A stretch of DNA of 64,000 bases, taken from Megachile rotundata (lineage: Eukaryota > Arthropoda > Insecta > Hymenoptera > Megachilidae). The DNA lies in the NCBI RefSeq assembly GCF_050947335.1, contig NC_134991.1:7626001-7690000 (forward strand), given 5' to 3'. Numbering within the stretch: the stretch's first letter is position 1; every line of letters begins with the position of its first letter. This document shows positions 12,176-24,640 of this stretch, one piece after another. The notes below the pieces were generated by a model, which did no database searches, was not told the DNA's origin, and saw nothing but the letters and a program-made list of their open reading frames with translations. A program made the translations under genes and the position numbers.

Positions 12176-12225
12176 GTTACCGGGTCAACAATTTTGTCGC
12201 TTGCCAAAGCGTTCGTGTTCCGACG
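12176..12225 (+). repeat. Dispersed element, tentative diverged copy D
   Basis: Shares GTTACCGGGTCA with copy C and ends GTTCGTGTTCCGACG, close to the end of C. The middle has extra bases. Only the two ends support membership. Confidence 0.35.
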
Positions 12226-12448
12226 ATATCGCGTTCGACTATCGTTTAATGAGCAATTAATTTTCATTCGTCTCGACAGAGTAATTAACGAATCTGGCCG
12301 TTCATCGACACGCTCCGATGATTATTGATACGGTGTCAACGATTCGCGACACTACGTCGCTGAGTAAAGTTTGCCCGGCTTTATCTTCATTGGGCGCGTT
12401 TCTATGTCGTCGAACTACCTGTGCATGCATCATGCTGTGATCGCAAAG

Positions 12449-12514
12449 CACATCTCTCGGATCTACAGGTTACGAGGTCAGGCAGTTTGCTATTTACTGC
12501 ACGTGTTCCGTACG
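12449..12514 (+). repeat. Dispersed 65-bp element, copy B
   Basis: Begins CACATCTCTCGGATCTACAG, then GGTTACGAGGTCAGGCAGTTTGC and TATTTACTGCACGTGTTCCG. Includes GAGGTCAGG, a nuclear-receptor half-site. Lies about 832 bases after copy A in the same orientation. Confidence 0.65.
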
Positions 12515-13766
12515 TACCGTTGATATGCGATAAACGGGGGTTGATGGTTTCTGGCTTGCACACTTTTTGGCGCATATCTGCATACAAATTGCGTGCTTCT
12601 GTTTTTAATTGACTTTAGAATTATTGGCTTGAAATATGAACCGCTTTAGCATTTTTCAAATTAACTTAAAATAATATATACACCATTATTCATTTATTTT
12701 GAGGTATCACCTTACTTTTCTTGTAAGGGACACTCTTGTAAAATCTCGATTTGGGATGACTATTTCAGTACTTGTACAATGTATCGATATTTTATGCAGA
12801 ACTTTTTGCGTACAACACCGTGTAGTATTGCTAGCATTATATTTACTTATTATTCTAAATAGAGTTTGATTAACAACAAATATATCATCATATATTGTAT
12901 AAATTATAATATGTTTAATTTATGAGTTAAAGATAAAAAAATTCTGTCTAAATAAATTATTTTATTTTCTCTAACATTTCTGCTAAAATTAAAATTGTTG
13001 AGCTGTATCAATTTATTATATGTAACCTATGTGGTACAAAATAATTTTATATTTCATATAAAAATAATATAGAATGTGAGATTGAAGCGAAATAATAAAT
13101 TGCTTTTAACAAAACATCCGTAGTGTCAGAAGAAAGATATCGATACTCGCAAACTCGATAAATGCCGCCTTCCGTATCGATCGAGTTATCGCGGTTTTTA
13201 AATATCCTGAGTGGCGAAAGAAAGAGAAGACCGTGATTTATGGTCTTAGCGTTTAATACGATACCGGAGCTTAAATTAACATCAATTTGTGCGGTTTAGC
13301 GTTATTAACGCCAGGTCGATAAACGTGACCGAGTGGCAGTTTTTACGGCGGGTATTAAAGGAAATTTCAGATTCTCGCGAATTTTCGTAATTGCACAGGG
13401 CTTCTCGCGGCATGAAAATAAATTGCTAGAAACTGTAAGCTTCTTTTCTCGGATATTCGCCTCTTACCATGAAACACTATTTACGCTTCGTTAAAATTTC
13501 ATTGCTGCCGGAAAAAAAGCCGTGTAATCTATGTACATTGGCATCTGCTTCTTCTCGATTCATAAATTATGATTAATTTTCGAAAGAACAGAGTGTTTGC
13601 ACGCCGAAAGCCGGTCAACGAATGAAATTATCCCTCCCATCTCGGGTATATTGATTAATGCCTTCGGCGATTACGTTACGATTATATCACACGCGTGTTT
13701 CTTGTGCACCATTTTTATGGTAAAGAGAGACTTGGAGGTAACGTGTCCGGGCATTAATCAAGCGAG

Positions 13767-13833
13767 TACATCTGCCTGGGTCTGAGGGTTACCGGGTCAG
13801 GCACTTTGCCATTAACCGTTCGTGCCCGACACG
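13767..13833 (+). repeat. Dispersed 65-bp element, copy C
   Basis: Begins TACATCTGCCTGGGTCTGAG, then GGTTACCGGGTCAGGCACTTTGC and ATTAACCGTTCGTGCCCGAC. Lies about 1.3 kb after copy B in the same orientation. GGGTCAGG replaces the GAGGTCAGG of copy B. Confidence 0.65.
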
Positions 13834-13984
13834 CGGGGCAAATGCAACTTATATATTTCGCTGATGTTTGTTCCTTTATCGATTCCTGGCATCTGTTACA
13901 TCGTGCTTAAGCTCACGACAAAAGCGATACACTTGCGCAGGAAAGTGTTCGTGGCACTTTTGGTCAATAATTATTCGAAGATAT

Positions 13985-14500
13985 TTGTTGTAGTTTTATA
14001 GGAAATTACGGATATAGGAATTTGTGAATGTAAGGATTTTAGAATATAAAGATTTATATGGCGATTTGGGGACATAGGGATTTTGGGGCGTAGGCAGCTG
14101 GCCATGTAGGTTTTTGGAGATATAGGGATTTTGGGTTATATGAATTTGGGGATATAGCAATTTAGGATTATAGCAATTTGGGGACATAGGGAGTTGGTAA
14201 AATAATTTGGAGGAATGGGGGTTTTCGGATATAGCGATTTGGAGACATAGAGATTTTAGGGCGTAGACAGCTGGTCATATAGGTTTTAGAAATATAGGAA
14301 TTTGGGGATATAGCGATTTGGAGACATAAGGATTTCGTGACATAGGTAGTTGGCCATATGGGTTTTTGGAGATAAAGGGATTTTGAGTTATAGGAATTCG
14401 GGGATATAGCTATTTGGGGAGATAGGGAGTTGGTAAAATAGGGATCTGGTAAAACTGAAATCTGGAGAAAATAGGGAAATAGGGATTTAATTCTAATCAA
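13985..14500. repeat. Degenerate G-rich minisatellite
   Basis: Monomers of the GGGGATATAGCAATTTGG type. A larger pattern is marked by GGCAGCTGGCCAT/GACAGCTGGTCAT/GTAGTTGGCCAT at about 14093, 14266 and 14345. The minus-strand frames rich in SPNSYISK are repeat products. Confidence 0.85.
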
Positions 14501-15719
14501 ATTGAAAAATCTGTCAAGTTGAAAATTAAAAATGTAGAAACCTAGAAACTTTAGAAAATCATAAACATAAAAATTAAGAAATATAGAAATCTTGAAATTT
14601 TAAAATATCAAAAAATGCCCAAATATAGAAATGTAATAATGTAAAACTAAAAAAATAAAAAATCGCCTAGTTTCTTTCAATAGCGACAGCCCTCAGTCGT
14701 ACACAATACGCATTTGATATTTAGCATGATTTCAGCGTGCTGTTCCTAATAAAGAAAATCGATTTATCTATCTCCAATTCTGTGCACAAAAGATATAATT
14801 AGTAGCTTAAGAGGTACTCGTACAGTACGGATGATTAACGTTCAATAAAAATCTGGTGTATTCCAATTTCCATTGTTTGATACCGTTTCTACGGTTCTTC
14901 AGCATTCAATTACAGAACAGAAAATGCAGTCATTTGTGTACCTTATTGGTTTATTAAAATTTCCGTAACAAAGCGATGCAAATGAAATTAACGAAGAAAA
15001 TTCGTGAGAGAGCTTTTTTTTCGAAATCGAAGCAGGAAAATGTAATATAATGATTTAAAGTTTGAGGCACAAAAGAATTCCTCTAATCGATATCCGACGC
15101 CGATGGAACGTTTCCACTTCATTTTATTGCGAGGGTTAGTTCGGTAGCGGCCCGCCATTTCCTTGGGGACGTATCAAACAGTCGGATAAGCAGGAACATT
15201 CAGCAATTCGAGTCTAGCTTAGTAAATAGACATAAACAGATGGAAATTGCGGGGAGCAGTGGAAATTTTCTTGAAATAGAGTGCACTTTCGTGTATCAGG
15301 CTTGTTTACAATTGGATTATATTCAATTCGGTTAGTCTCAAAAAGATTCTGTGAATATAAATCTTTTCGTCTTTAATACACATTTATACCACAAAAATAA
15401 ATAAGAAATTTGTTAATAACTAACAAGAATGTACTACTTTCACAATTTCTTAAAAGATTGTATTTCTGAATGTGAATGATTCTGATTATTCAAGGTACAT
15501 AAATAAATAATAATGTTTTATGTATATTACGAAATTCACTTCTTTGGAGATATTGTTTTAAGTATATTATTAGAAGAACAATTTTATAATATTACAAACT
15601 TATAACATTATATAAAAATGAAGAAAAAAATTCTGATTAAGTTTTCTATAATTTTGACAGCAAAAGTTAATTTGTTTTAAAAAATATAAAAATTACACAG
15701 CGTACAATTTTATGTACAT
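14501..15719. other. AT-rich intronic sequence
   Basis: 14501-14660 is an A-rich decayed continuation of the array. The rest is unique AT-rich DNA with a small CpG-rich patch at about 15100-15260. No gene recognised. Confidence 0.45.
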
Positions 15720-15856
15720 TTTCAGTACAATGGAAGATTGAAAGAGTAATATTTAGTACAATGAAAGATTGAAAGAGTAATTTTAGTACAATGAAAGATT
15801 GAAAGAGTAATTTTTAGTATAATGAAAGATGGAAAGAGTAATTTTTAGTACAATGT
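15720..15856. repeat. 31-bp tandem repeat, about 4.4 copies
   Basis: AGTACAATGAAAGATTGAAAG plus AGTAATTTTT repeats with starts at 15724, 15755, 15785, 15816 and 15847. Units differ by only one or a few bases, so the array looks young. The sequence is unrelated to the AATTTGGGG family but has the same 31-base period. Confidence 0.92.
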
Positions 15857-18404
15857 ATAATTTAAAATCTGATGACACAATTCTTTTTGTTACATCGTTA
15901 CGAAGTATTCTATTGTATAAAAAAAGAAATGCTACGCTATATGTCGTTTTAAAAGGAAATTCTAATACGTGAGGGAATAAAATATCAAAGGCAGAGGGTG
16001 GAGATTTCTAAAGGGAAGGCGCGATTCATTCTCCAGATAACTTGTCTCCCTTTTTTATGACTATTCAAGGGACATCCTCCACAGTATTGTCCCATAAAAA
16101 GAATTTCCCTGCAAATTGCGCGTATTAAATTCTGGTTACAAAAGTCACCAAATTTTGCAAATAGGACCCTAAACTTTCTTGATCACTATGGTAGCTTAAT
16201 AACATATTATCTTTTATTTACCCATATGTAATAGTGTTACAAAAATAAAATAAAAACACCGAAAACATGTACCAAAAAGATAATAGTAAATTCTTCAGCT
16301 AATAAAACAAACAAAATTACAAAATTAAAGAAAAATCGTTCCCTATCAGACATCAAACGTTCAAAACAGTAAAAGATTACTAAACTTATAATAAAAATAA
16401 TAAAGAAAATAATTGCGTAGAAAAATAAACAGAAAGATCCCCTACAGGTGTCAAAACTCTTCATCTTACAATAACATCCGATAAAATAATAACGGCGTAG
16501 AAAATTAAACGCGGAAGCACCCTTACAGGTGTCAAAACATTGAGGATGAAAGGGTGAAAGTTGCGAACGTAATTCTAACCCCAGCAGTTTAATTCTTGCT
16601 AAGAATCGTGAAGTTTGCGCGCGAGATTCGTCTCGTTAACGAGCTTACAGAACGATGTAGGGTAAAAGTGCGTCCGACAGCGAAGCCCTGCTTCGAAGTG
16701 CGACCGTGGCACGGTTTGGCCTCCCGTGGTGCTCTTAAAACCGACTGATACCTTGCATTCTAGTTATATGATGAAATTCCTCGCGACGACGTCACCGCTT
16801 CCTCCCCTTTCCGGCATACCGCTTCCCCATTTATAGAACAGTTCTCCCCTTTGACTGAAAGCTTTTTTATACGCGTCACAGGAATGCCACTCAGCTGAAT
16901 GACGTAGAACATTGCGAACAACAAATAATTGCGGGAAAGGGCGCTTTTTGCCACTTCCTTCAACGCGTTATGCATTTCACAATAACGGGGTTGTTGGATG
17001 CCAGGGTGGTTGTTTTCCTCGGAATTCGATTGATCTTATCACGAGAACCATTACGTTTTATTGGGTTCTTCAAATTCATGATTTGAAACTTTATGCGTTT
17101 ATGACTTTTGGTTGTTTGTGACACTACAGAAAACCATTTATTTTTGGTGAAAATATTTTTTGATAATTTCTGTTGTTGATATTTTGAATCATAATGTGTG
17201 ATAATGTTTGCAGTTATATTTGTGGGCAATTTTGAAAGATAGGATGCTTTATAGATACCAATACAAATATTACTATTGGGGTTGATTGAAGTAATAAAAT
17301 AATATTAGTCATAATAAATGTTAACAATTTTAATATATTGTCACTGTTACTATATAACCAACAACCAAATAAAGGTTAGAGGTTTCTGATAAGGGTTGGT
17401 AGGATTAAAATAATACTAATTATACTAGACGCTAAACAACATTATAAAACACCAAGTAGAATATATCGAATTGAAATTAAGGTACCACTTTTTATAAATC
17501 ATTAAACTAATTTTGCTCTTGTCAGTTTTAAACGACTCAAGATTATTATTGATTATAAAATATAAAATTTCGTATTCTTCTCTAGTCACTTCTCATCTAC
17601 ATTTCCAACTTACTACGTCAAATCACTGATACAATTTTAATAAAATACAGAATTAGTTATTCGATCTTCGCCATATACCATATTCGACTCATTAACATCA
17701 CAGGACTCATGTACCTATTCTGGAATAATATTGATTTATTACCTTGTTACATAATAATTAAATAATTATAATGAAATAATTATACAGTAGTGTTAAGTTT
17801 AATATTAAATTTGAGGCCCTGAATTGATATATCAGAAGTGTTATCTTATTCTACAGGTTATCAATGAAAACACCGAATACGTAATAACTTAATACCTCTT
17901 TGCAAATTACAAGTAGAATACTAATTACTAGAAATAAGTCAAGCAGGATTTAAATTTACGTATACTAACAGCAACAAATGCAAGCAATGTTACAATCACC
18001 TCTCTCATTTACCAAATTAGATCGCTGCAACCCCTCGCTTTATTTTTAGGCTCCTTAGAGGGTGCGAATGACACATGTGTGAATAATGGTATTACCTTAC
18101 TACATAATATCCAACCACAAATTTTCCATCGTTACCTTAATATTCTCTCATTTCAAAACTTAACAAAATCCTCCTGCAAGTTTGGTATGTTTTCGCATCT
18201 TTACGAACCATAATCGGTGCCTATAAAAAACCCGCTGAAATCTGTATAGCACGCTTTACGCGTTTCCGTTATCGAATACTATAAAAAGTAACGCCTATTC
18301 ATAAACTATCGATCATTTCTATTCTTAACGTCTCTCATGATCTTCACACACGCGTATTGGTATAATGAAGACTCTTTATACTGACTCTTTCATAACATTC
18401 TAAA
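15857..18404. other. Intronic sequence with one GC-rich island
   Basis: AT-rich flanks surround a CpG-rich island at about 16540-17060. CCTACAGGTGTCAAAAC at 16440 recurs almost exactly at about 16524 with similar neighbours, a small local duplication. No open frame has a recognisable product. Confidence 0.4.
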
Positions 18405-18830
18405 ATATAGGAATATTGGGGTTGATGTAGGTATATCCCTACTAAATATCACTGTAGGTAATTTTCGGATATAGGGAAATGGAGATATAAGGATTTGGGT
18501 ATGTAGTGATTTGGATACATGGGGATTTAGGTACGTAGGGATTTGGATATGTAGGTTTGATTATGTGGAGATTTGGATATGTGGACATTTAGGGATATTG
18601 GAATTTGCGTACACAGAGTATCTACAAATTTAGGAGTATACATGGGAATTTGTGAAAACACAAATTTACGGATATATGAACTTTACGTAGGGTTTTGGAT
18701 ACGTAAAGATTTGGATATGTAGAAATTTGGACATGTAGGGTTTTGAGTATGTAAAGATTTATAAATACAGAAATTTGAGAGAATTTGGTCATATATGAAT
18801 ATTACACCCTAGGAATATTAAAATACAAGC
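18405..18830. repeat. Degenerate G-rich minisatellite
   Basis: Monomers like GTAGGGATTTGGATATGTAGG, about 18-20 bases, become irregular toward the 3' end. Confidence 0.75.
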
Positions 18831-21000
18831 ATATTAGAGTACCAATAGGACCTCGAATGTAAAAATACTAAAATACACGAATACTAACAGCTATTGAAAT
18901 CCAGGAATAACCTGAATCTAATGTCTGAACACAATACCTAATTATTTCCAAATAAATATTCCATCTAAAAAATCTCGAACCTAAGTGTACACTGTCTCTT
19001 AAAAATTTCGAGATATCTATTCAAACATCTCAAGCCGGTCATCCAGAATTTTTCAAATTTAGCAGAAGTGTCGTTCAAATAATTGCACACTCGAGTCGAT
19101 CCGCTAAAACGAAATTTCCTCCACTTGAGTCGAGTGGCCGGGTATCTGGAGTGGTCGGACACCTCGATGGTACGGCACTGGTCTTCACCCCTCTCGCAGG
19201 TTTTCAGAGTTAGACCGCTCCCACCGGATCGCGCGTCCTTTTTCCTTCTCGCCATGCCGGTTATCCTCGTTCTCGCGCATCGTATACACACGTATTACGT
19301 GGCGCGGCAGTAGGCCAAGAGTTCGATGGCCTGCAGCCTTGCAAGGCCGGTCGTCACGATGCTACCGAATACCACGTCAGATGACGCTGCCGACGCCGCC
19401 GTCGGCTTTGCTCCGATCTTATGACGCCGGCTTGACGTTTGGAAAACGACCGTTTGTATCGACCGGACCAGTTGATAACTTCCGCTACGTTATCGTCAAT
19501 GTTCAACCTTACCGACTAGGTTCCTCGTGCTCGAATCAGTGGCGCTACTGTCGACCATTTTGTGTTGCTTCCTCCCATTGGAGGATCGGGAATACCGCGC
19601 TGGGTTTCAAAATTTAAATTTCGCACCATTCAACACACTACTTAATTTTCACATTCGGGTAAATTTAGAATATTCTTATTAAGAGGTTGAATTTGAAGAG
19701 GTTGAAATTTAAGAGGTTGAATTTGAAGAGTCTGAAGCTTCGATTTGAATTTTCGAAGCGGTTTTATGACTCGATTTTGTTGTCCTGTCTTAACCCAGTA
19801 TTTGGAATATGAAATATAGTTAAGCTCATAGCGTGAAATGATGAAGGGAATTTATCTAGCTCGGATGTTACTCGTAGAGGACTGTTGTGTCTAGATTGTA
19901 AGCTAATCGTTGCGACTTTCCCTCGGTCGTATACTCGCAGCATAAAACGCCTTATACGCTCAAGGACTCCCGACTGGTTAACGATCCGAGACCTATTTTC
20001 CATTGGCTTATAAATCAGGGCAAAGTCCGATTAAACTCGTATCGAGCACGCCTATTTTGAGTTTAACGATTTTTATTAAAAGCGTAACGGACTGTCCGCA
20101 TTTAGCTCCTTTCCGTTTCCATTCTGTACGCCCGTCAATTCTTTGGATTTCTGATGCAAAAATTATCGCTTCTGTTACGGGGAGCTCGTTTAGAATTCTA
20201 TTATCTGTGAACTACCCCTCCGATTCGATCGTACAAACATTCTGCTAAGGCGAAAATAAACCTCATAGTCGTTCAAGTCCAAGTGAATTAAACATTATTG
20301 ACTCTTGCATTTTGATAATCCTTCAGTGGATGAATGGGTATGAGTGATTTGCACTTTAGTTTAAAGACAAATATTTGTATATTGGTAAATTATGTTTTAC
20401 TATTCCTTTTGTCTTTTATTATTGCATTTTACCATTTTTTGCTTTTTTCTGTTTTTTCTTATTTTACTGTTGTTTACTATTTCTTCAGATGAGTTATAAA
20501 TAAAAATATTATTTTTTTTTCTGTTTATAATTTATCATTTTTATTCTACATCTCAGAACTTATATTTTTATTTTCAGGTCAATATTTTTCACTTTGACAG
20601 TCTTCGTACTCTGTAATTTTTATGTAAATAGAATTAACTTCAAGATCAAATCTGATGATACAAAAGACATATTCTTCCTAAGTAACTTCTTGTATGCTGC
20701 GGACTTAACACTTTCCCCGCATTAAATTCGTCAGAGGTCCTCATAAATAATAACTTTTTCTTCAATATATTTAACTGATTATTCCGGTGATACTAAACTA
20801 ATTTTACAACATATTCAAATATTTATTAAAATTATATATCGTTGTATGAACAAGGGATTTCTTCATAAAATGTGGAGGATCAACGAGATCAAAAATCCGC
20901 TTAGAATTTCTTGTTTACAGTTAGAAAGAATGCACATGTTCCCGCTTTCAACTCTTCCGTCGAACCTATCATCTGATCACTTAAACAAATAATGATTAAT
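18831..21000. other. Intronic island followed by T-rich sequence
   Basis: 19060-19620 is CpG-rich unique sequence. 19666-19735 holds about four copies of an AAGAGGTTGAATTTG unit. 20280-20990 is T-rich. Several 3'-splice-like TTTCTTCAG or TTTTCAG words occur in the T-rich part (for example at 20488 and 20577), but none is followed by an open frame or a donor. Confidence 0.4.
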
Positions 21001-21720
21001 GACGTTTAGCTATTATACCACCTCAACCAATCAGATTCACGTGCATTCTTTCTAGCTCCACAGGGTAATCCGTATTCGATCGAGTCAATAAATGTACGAT
21101 TCCCATAGTGTCCGAGAAGCTTGGAGATGGTCTCTCGATCGTTGGATTGTCGGCTCTCGCGACGTACCGAAGCGAAACGGCCGAGCGGCGGTTGCAAGAC
21201 GAAACTTCCGATTGCGAAAGCGTATTGCCGACAACAATCGTTCCTTACGTTAAGAGTGTGCACGGTCTCTCGGCCAGCCGAACAAACGCAAAGAAACGAG
21301 AAGGCCTCGCGATGCACGTTGATAGTTGCATGACGCTGCCTTTTAAAAAAACTTGGTTTCACATCAACCGAGACGAGAACGGCTTGGCTTCACTCGGCTC
21401 GGCTCGGCTTGGCTCCGCTCGCCTCCGAGCCGAGTTGCGCTACCTTTTTCTTGTAAAAGACCGAGCTTCCGTTTTGTTCTTTACGCGACGCGAAAGGGTG
21501 GGGGGTTGTAAATGAGCGCGTAATAATAGCTCAAAGCTGTATTTGCGACGTGCGACCAAGTCTTTTCTTCGCGCGAACGAGAACGGCAATGAAAGGAACG
21601 TTTCGACGGGAAAACGACGTTTAATGGCTGCGATTTGTATTTGCGACGCACGCATCGTTCTGATTAGTCGAGTTGTCTGCTCTGAGGGGTGAAAAATTAT
21701 TCGTATGAGGATTCTTGACT
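21001..21720. other. GC-rich unique island with a GGCTC repeat and hairpin
   Basis: CpG-dense block. At 21390-21437 GGCTT/GGCTC pentamers (CTCGGCTCGGCTCGGCTTGG) are followed by CTCCGAGCCGAG, which can pair back with the repeat. An open + frame at 21108-21515 crosses this repeat and has no recognisable domain. Possibly an enhancer or promoter. Confidence 0.4.
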
Positions 21721-22395
21721 TATAGGACAATTTTTATATTCTTTTCATTTTTATTTTTTGGTCTTCAGATCTAATATATTATGTTAAGTTATTCTGTATG
21801 TTATGAAAATTAAGCATATGGTGTATAAGTAATGTAAGCAATTAAGTAATAAGTAATTAAGCATATGTATTTAATGTACATATGTGTATAAGTAATATAT
21901 TTTTTTACTTATATTATAGATGTGAAATTTTATCTTCAAGGTACATTTATCAAGTACTTCTGAATCATTGGTTAATTTTTAGAGTTAATCTTCTTATTCA
22001 TAATGCCAGAAAAATTGAATATAATTTCTTAAATATAATACCTACTTCATGAGGAATTAATATTCACATATGTTACACATATGAAATATTTTGTTTTACT
22101 ATGTACATTGGGACTCATGACTTAATTTTTAGATATCTACTGATTCACAATATTATACAATTATTAAGTACATAATATTACGAGAATCAAAAATAATACC
22201 TTACATATATACTACACATATATTACTCATGACCATTGCATATGTGAAATATTTCATTGTACTAATTATACTTGCGTTTCACTTTTTGCACATCTTAAAA
22301 ATTTTTCGCATATTATATTTTTAGTGCTTGTCAAATCAATGGTAATAGCTCTTATCACACAAAAAAAATCAAAATACCTAATAATTGCAAAATTA
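21721..22395. other. AT-rich intronic sequence
   Basis: Rich in CATATG and ACATATGT words. No gene recognised. It leads into the splice-site motif at 22396. Confidence 0.45.
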
Positions 22396-22426
22396 AATCT
22401 AATTACTGTCTTGTTTTCAGGTAAGT
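22396..22426 (+). other. Candidate recursive splice site (ratchet point)
   Basis: A full 3' splice site is fused to a full 5' splice site: TCTAATTAC (branch motif CTAAT), then TGTCTTGTTTTCAG, then GTAAGT. The junction is 22420/22421, 18-22 bases after the branch motif. Insect ratchet points have this structure, a pyrimidine tract with CAG directly followed by GTAAGT. They let very long introns be removed in steps without leaving an exon. The site is 18.5 kb downstream of the donor at 3907, on the same strand as the HR3 exons and inside the inferred giant intron. What is seen is the motif; its use is inferred. It could instead be a cryptic site with a short exon after it. Confidence 0.6.
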
Positions 22427-22430
22427 CCAA

Positions 22431-23854
22431 GCATATGACACGTTAGACGCACTTCGCTATCACGAGTTTTTGGTGAGTACCATCACGGAATCAGCACCGA
22501 TACATCTCGTTAAAGTTTCTTCTTCTAAGAACGCGTAGTGTCATCGTTTGCATCGAAGCCCACACAGGGGAAAAAAATGTATAATTCAGCGGAGCGGATA
22601 AACACGCTGTTACCCGTGATCGAAACCCGCTCGGGTAGTCGGGTCACGAATTTATTTCACAACTACGTAACTTTCCTAACGCCTGGAACAGAGTAGCAAA
22701 ACACCGGGATTGCGGGCCCGCGAGTTGTTTTGAATCTAAACGTCCCGTACAATGGCCGCCGCTTCATTAACGTCGAATCGACAGAAGCAGTGAATTTTTC
22801 GCGGTGCGAACATTTCATTGTAATCGCGACACGAGTTGCGCTCGTGTCGCAATTGACCGGTGTACTCGCGAAAACTGACGAGGGAACGTTGCGAAACGTG
22901 AATCGAAATCGCGCAAAACTTGCGAAACGTTTATGGTTCTGCGATATTGTTGAGTCTCAACGAATATCATTCTGCGTTCGTCGCGGTTTATGAATATTAA
23001 CACTTTGGTGGCACGTATTTCGTGACTTTGATACGGCTGCGTTTGATGTTGTTCGGTTTCTATGCAGTGACGATTACTACTTACGGTTTGGACGATAGTT
23101 TTCACTCGTTTTAACCCTTGAACTGCGGGTATGGTTTATAAACACAAATTAAAACTAAAATTATAGATGATAATAAGATAATTTTTGTCAAAAGCAAATA
23201 GCAGCTGTATGCCACTAAAAATCAATGCAAAAGGAAATCTTTTAAAATAAAATATCAAGTCAGTCAGACTTGATAAGACTTGATTAATATTAGATTAAGA
23301 CTAAATTAAACTTTATTTTCATTTCACAAAAAATACCTGCAGTTAAGCATTGATACAGTTAGAAAATCAAAGATGACTTTCTGAGTAATATATGACAATT
23401 GAGTATCATATGACATAAACAAACTTGAATAATATACGATACAATATATGATACAAATAAACTTGAAGAAGTGTGAACAATTAAGATATACAGTGTGAAA
23501 TTTCTACAATACTACAATATATGAACATAAAATTAACAACACCTTATACAATAAAAAAAGAATAAAAAATTCACAAGATTTGATTATCATTCTACCTTAA
23601 CGTAACACGATTCAATAAGAAAGCACTGCAAAATGAAGACATCCAAGTCAGAAACTGCAACAACCTGCGAGTAAGAAACTTGTAACACCTTAAAAAAAGA
23701 AAAACCACTAAAATGGAACGCAATCCAAACACGCATACATCTCGCGAGTTACGAAATACAAGTATAAAGTCCGCAACATCTTACGTGACGAGAGAAGAAA
23801 GGAACAAAATGTCCGCGGTAAAAATTCTACGCTCGTGGTCGGAATACTGAGCTG
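22431..23854. other. GC-rich island then AT-rich intron
   Basis: 22435-23120 is CpG-rich and unique; 23120-23850 is AT-rich. TCGGGTCACG at 22639 contains a GGGTCA half-site. No product recognised for the open frame at 22730-22993. Confidence 0.4.
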
Positions 23855-24640
23855 TAGGGATTTCGGGATTCTGGGAGTTGTAGATGTAGGAATTTAGGGA
23901 TGTACGAATTTTGGAATAAGGATTTGGGGATGTAGGAATTTGGGGACGTAGAAATTTGGAAATGTTAGAATTTGGGAATGTAGAGATTTGGAAATGTGAG
24001 AATTTGGGGACGTAGAAATTTGGAAATGTGAGAATTTGAGGATGCAGGAATTTGGGGATAGAGGAATTTGGGGACGTAGAAATTTGGAAATGTGAGAATT
24101 TGGGGATGTAGAAATTTGGGGACGTAGAAATTTGGAAATATGAGAATTTGGGGATGTAAAAATTTGGAAATGTGAGAATTTGGGGATGTAGAGATTTGGA
24201 AATGTAAGAATTTGAGGACTTGGGAATTTGGGGACGTAGAAATTTGGAAATGTGAGAATTTGGGGATGTAGAAATTTGGGGACGTAGAAATTTGGAAATG
24301 TGAGAATTTGGGGATGTAAAAATTTGGAAATGTGAGAATTTGGGGATGTAGAGATTTGGAAATGTGAGAATTTGGGGATGCAGAAATTTGGGGACGTAGA
24401 CATTTGGAAATGTAAGGATTTGAGGACTTGGGAATTTAGGGATGTAGGAATTTGGAGACGTAGAAATTTGGGGATGTAGAAATTTGGGGACGTAGAGATT
24501 TGCAAATGTGAGAATTGGGGGATGTCGAAATTTGGGGCGTAAGGATTCGGAAATATAAGGATTTGGGAGTATAGGAATTTTGGAGCGTAGAAATTTGGAA
24601 ATGTGAGGATTTAGTGATGTAGAAATCTCCTAATTTATTA
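23855..24640. repeat. 16-bp minisatellite with 48- and 208-bp higher-order patterns
   Basis: The monomer AATTTGGGGATGTAGA or AATTTGGAAATGTGAG repeats at exactly 16 bases (for example starts at 24065, 24081, 24097 and 24113). Monomer types follow each other in threes (48 bases). GAGGACTTGGGAATTT recurs at 24214 and 24422, 208 bases or 13 monomers apart. Because 48 is divisible by three and the array lacks stops, a 203-codon minus frame stays open; it is not a gene. G-rich on the + strand. Confidence 0.95.

Larger units (their letters stand above)
11471..13984. other. Unique intronic island carrying a dispersed short element
   Basis: CpG-rich sequence (11480-12620 and 13120-13960) flanks an AT-rich middle. 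It contains the diverged 65-bp copies listed separately. A run of T followed by CTTCAG at 11746-11760 looks like a 3' splice site, but the frames after it are closed by stops, so no exon is called. Confidence 0.4.

Noticed and set aside
20560..20590. TTTTATTTTCAG/GTCAAT as a ratchet site
   Set aside because: The acceptor half is good, but GTCAAT is not a usable donor.
23855..24640. CRISPR-like regular spacing of repeats
   Set aside because: There are no unique spacers between identical repeats; the units are contiguous and graded in divergence, and the genome is eukaryotic.
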